A DNA stretch of 7,590 nt, taken from the NCBI GenBank assembly GCA_964607755.1, contig CAZSMC010000130.1, positions 1-7,590 on the forward strand. The letters run 5' to 3'. A program made the position numbers and the translations under genes. Of this stretch, positions 5,473 through 7,590 are shown piece after piece. Each line of letters opens with the position of its first letter. Position 1 is the stretch's first letter. Source of the DNA: CAZSMC01 sp964607755 (GTDB taxonomy: Bacteria > Zhuqueibacterota > Zhuqueibacteria > Residuimicrobiales > Krinioviventaceae). The notes under the pieces are model-generated. The model saw only the letters and a list, made by a program, of their open reading frames with translations, was not told the DNA's origin and did not search any database.

Positions 5473-5523
5473 AACTTGTCGTACACCTCAAAAGGTGTGC
5501 GACAAGTTGCGATTCGCACACCT
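5473..5523. terminator. Convergent terminator region with two alternative hairpins
   Basis: AACTTGTCG (5473-5481) plus ACACCT (5483-5488) pair with AGGTGT (5493-5498) and CGACAAGTT (5500-5508) around CAAA, about 16 bp with one G-U pair. The arm AGGTGTGCGA (5493-5502) also pairs perfectly with TCGCACACCT (5514-5523). On the minus strand this second hairpin is followed by TTTT, which makes a terminator for the sugar kinase. The long hairpin can end the toxin operon on the plus strand, although it lacks a U-tract. Confidence 0.65.
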
Positions 5524-5547
5524 GTAAAGATGTACTATGAATTCTCA

Positions 5548-7125
5548 TCAAGATAACATGTCAACCCGCTCTGCAAACGGATCGTTTTCTGACTGAAATC
5601 CGCGCACACGCAAACTCAGGGCCGTAAACATTTCTTTCACTTTGTCATAAACTTTGACATTCTCGGGAACCGGTTTTCGGCGGTTTTCTTCCTTGAGCAC
5701 CACGAACGGATCGACCACGTCCGAGAGCAACCTTTCATAGCCATTTTCTTTTTCCCACACCCACGACGCGTGCAGCGCCGCACCGAGCGCAGCACCTTCA
5801 CCCTCAACAGGTACGGCTTCGGCGTTGAAAACATCCGCTATGGTTTGCACCCAGGACTCGGATTGCGCCAGTCCGCCAGTGAGCCGGATTTCAGTTGCCT
5901 GTACCGGCATTTTACGAAAACCGTCATAAAGATTGAGAATGTGGCCTTCCAGAACAGCGCGGCTCAGTTTTTCTTTGGTGAAATCGTTCAAACCAAATCC
6001 AAAGTACACCGGACTGGCATCGGGAACGTCCGGAGTGCGCTCGCCCATGTACCATGGTATTAAAAGCCTGCCCTCATTGCCCACCGGCACCTGTTTGACC
6101 ACATCCACGAATTCTTCATGGGACATGTCGAATTGATTTAAAATATCATTGTACCCGTTAGCAAGATTGGAAACGCATAGCAGCGGCAAATGGTGGCCGG
6201 TGCTGTCGCAAAACGCGGCAATCTCGCCGCTCGGATCGATGTACGGTTCTTTTAAATACGTATAAGCGGTACCGCTGGTACCGAGACTAATCGTGACAAT
6301 CCCGGGCACGACATTACCGGTACCGACTGCACCGTACATGTTGTCGCCGCATCCGGCATCGATTTTACAGTCCGGATCAAAACCGTACGTTGCAGCCAAC
6401 TCTTTGCCAATAGTTCCAATAGTTTGGTCTGACGGCTTTAGCGGTGGAATTTTGTCTCTCAAATCCGGGGAGATGATTTTCATCAGTTTTTCCGACCATT
6501 TTCGCTTGCCCGGATGCCACAGCGCCATACCGGAGGTGTCACCCGGCTCCATCACCCGAACGCCACTGTTTTTACCACCAGTCAAATACCAGTTGATGAA
6601 ATTGTGCACCAGAAAACATGTCGCTGTCTTTTTAAATGCGTCAGGTTCATGCCGTGCCATGTGGAAAATTTTAGCTGCGGTATAACCGGTTCGCTGACTG
6701 TTGCCCACCTCTTCAATCATGGCGTCCATGCCGCCGATTTTCTCGGTCATGATGTCGCATTCTTCGCCGGTGCTGAAATCATTCCACAGCTTGCTGGTGG
6801 GACGGGTGAGATTGCCATCCTTGTCAAGAGTCACCAGCCCGTGCTGCTGACCGGATACAGAAATGCATTTGATGTTCTGCTGAGGTATGTCGGATTTGTT
6901 CAGGCGATCGAACAATATCTTTAGCGCTTCGATCCACATGTTGGGATCGGATTCCGAAGCCCCAACTGTATCGGTTTGTATGACCCCGTTTTTGGTGTTA
7001 TATTCCGGCAGGTCCTTGTCGTAATTGACCGAATCCACGTGAATCACTTTTTCAAAATCTGCATCGATGATTAAAAGTTTCGTGCCCTGGGTTGAACTGT
7101 CAATACCGGCAAATAATTTTTCCAT
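5548..7125 (-). CDS. xylB: Xylulokinase (FGGY carbohydrate kinase family)
   Basis: This 525-aa kinase probably phosphorylates D-xylulose to xylulose 5-phosphate with ATP, feeding the pentose phosphate pathway in the cytoplasm. FGGY landmarks are present in order: GIDSSTQGTK (7-16) with Asp9, SGQQHG (91-96), GCGDN with catalytic Asp261, SLGTSG (280-285), LTGGLAQS (415-422) and GEGAALGAA (442-450). It is longer than the 484-aa E. coli XylB. Its DKDLPEYNTKNGV region (36-48) recalls eukaryotic xylulokinase. Other FGGY substrates such as ribulose cannot be excluded. I chose the ATG at 7125, preceded by GAGGG (7135-7131), over an in-frame TTG at 7137. It faces the toxin-antitoxin operon and has no visible xylose neighbours in the window. 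Its G+C looks higher than that of the cas genes. Confidence 0.88.
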   Translation of the reverse strand: MEKLFAGIDSSTQGTKLLIIDADFEKVIHVDSVNYDKDLPEYNTKNGVIQTDTVGASESDPNMWIEALKILFDRLNKSDIPQQNIKCISVSGQQHGLVTLDKDGNLTRPTSKLWNDFSTGEECDIMTEKIGGMDAMIEEVGNSQRTGYTAAKIFHMARHEPDAFKKTATCFLVHNFINWYLTGGKNSGVRVMEPGDTSGMALWHPGKRKWSEKLMKIISPDLRDKIPPLKPSDQTIGTIGKELAATYGFDPDCKIDAGCGDNMYGAVGTGNVVPGIVTISLGTSGTAYTYLKEPYIDPSGEIAAFCDSTGHHLPLLCVSNLANGYNDILNQFDMSHEEFVDVVKQVPVGNEGRLLIPWYMGERTPDVPDASPVYFGFGLNDFTKEKLSRAVLEGHILNLYDGFRKMPVQATEIRLTGGLAQSESWVQTIADVFNAEAVPVEGEGAALGAALHASWVWEKENGYERLLSDVVDPFVVLKEENRRKPVPENVKVYDKVKEMFTALSLRVRGFQSENDPFAERVDMLS

Positions 7126-7204
7126 AATAACCCTCAATTGGTTTTATATGTTTCGTTTTTACATTTATTTCAAAGCTGGATATTGTACAAAAAAGTAGTT
7201 TATC

Positions 7205-7233
7205 AATATAGAGCAGATTGAGAAAAAAATCAA
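7205..7233 (-). promoter_or_regulatory. Probable promoter of the xylulokinase gene
   Basis: On the minus strand TTGATT (7233-7228), a 17-base spacer and TATATT (7210-7205) form a reasonable housekeeping promoter, each box one or two bases off consensus. The implied leader is about 75 bases. I see no clear operator for a sugar-responsive regulator. Confidence 0.5.
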
Positions 7234-7237
7234 GCCG

Positions 7238-7553
7238 GAAAGTTTTAGCTTTGGATATCGATCAGGAAAAAGGGGGATTCTCAATGTTCATTATATTTCA
7301 ATATTAAATCTCAGTATAAGCTTAGTGATCGCATGATATGCTCTATCTAAACTAAACGATGGGTCATAAATCTTTTCTGCATCAATGTTGTATCATTCTA
7401 TAAATTTGGAAATTATAATGTGTTATTTACTCGTTTTGCGACCCATTGTTGGAATTGTAACTGAGGTATTTCAAATTTCAAGATAAAACCCTTGCTTTTT
7501 TTCAATTGTATTTCTCTGTCTTTTTTCTATCTTTAAGAAAAACAGAGGACAAT
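7238..7553. other. Non-coding spacer between divergent genes
   Basis: This AT-rich stretch has no convincing open frame on either strand. It contains a TATAAT (7414-7419) with only a poorly spaced TTGTAT (7388-7393) ahead. A 7-bp inverted repeat ATGGGTC (7359-7365) / GACCCAT (7440-7446) flanks that hexamer. A long pyrimidine-rich run (7492-7534) precedes the next gene. It probably holds the upstream gene-control region for the plus-strand gene at 7554. Confidence 0.5.
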
Positions 7554-7590
7554 ATGCCATTCGATAAAATAACACCGGATCGGATACAAG
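7554..7590 (+). CDS. Start of an unidentified protein, cut by the window edge
   Basis: ATG at 7554 follows AGAGGA (7544-7549) at four bases, a fair ribosome site. Twelve codons are visible (MPFDKITPDRIQ). The KITP segment near the start is reminiscent of FAD-linked oxidases of the glycolate oxidase GlcD type, but twelve residues are too few for an assignment. It is divergent from the xylulokinase gene. Confidence 0.55.
   Translation, partial: MPFDKITPDRIQ

Noticed and set aside
5770..6924. Several plus-strand open frames opposite the xylulokinase gene
   Set aside because: They mirror the kinase codons, lack ribosome sites and show no recognisable domains.
7359..7446. Inverted repeat ATGGGTC / GACCCAT as terminal repeats of a mobile element
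   Set aside because: Seven base pairs 74 bases apart with no target duplication or transposase can arise by chance in AT-rich spacer.

Overview
The window is AT-rich bacterial DNA. It carries the cas genes of a compact type II-C CRISPR-Cas system, a small toxin-antitoxin pair and a sugar kinase. I cannot name the organism. The short Cas9, the TTGACA/TATAAT promoter logic and a xylulokinase of the long form also seen in eukaryotes fit a non-proteobacterial lineage such as the Bacteroidota/Ignavibacteriota/Calditrichota side of the tree, but this is a guess. The xylulokinase gene looks visibly richer in G+C than the cas genes, which suggests the CRISPR module and perhaps the toxin-antitoxin pair were acquired laterally.

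Layout from left to right: the left edge (1-111) holds a hairpin behind cas2 and what looks like the start of a CRISPR leader that runs off the window to the left, so the array is probably just outside. Positions 112-4365, minus strand, are cas9-cas1-cas2 in the classical II-C order with 4-bp ATGA overlaps. cas9 is split into two frames, 265 and 746 codons. The break sits exactly on a tandem 8-bp repeat, and removing one unit restores a continuous 1008-aa Cas9 with every nuclease motif in place. Divergent from cas9, 4402-4530 carries a perfect consensus promoter, a candidate anti-repeat, two hairpins and an intrinsic terminator: the best tracrRNA candidate. Positions 4620-4822 hold a second structured non-coding region. 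It contains an inverted, slightly degenerate copy of the anti-repeat and a set of mutually exclusive helices ending in a terminator.

Positions 4973-5423, plus strand, encode an overlapping Phd/RelB-type antitoxin and RelE-family toxin. Positions 5473-5523 form a double-choice hairpin between the convergent toxin and kinase genes. Positions 5548-7125, minus strand, encode a 525-aa FGGY kinase, most likely xylulokinase. Positions 7126-7553 are non-coding, and a new plus-strand gene starts at 7554 and runs off the right edge.

Working together: Cas1 and Cas2 would acquire spacers and Cas9 with tracrRNA and crRNA would cut targets. As written, Cas9 is off. The tandem-repeat nature of the lesion makes a reversible switch plausible. 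The toxin-antitoxin pair and the crRNA-like element beside the tracrRNA gene raise, without proving, the idea of a guarding or self-regulating circuit around Cas9.
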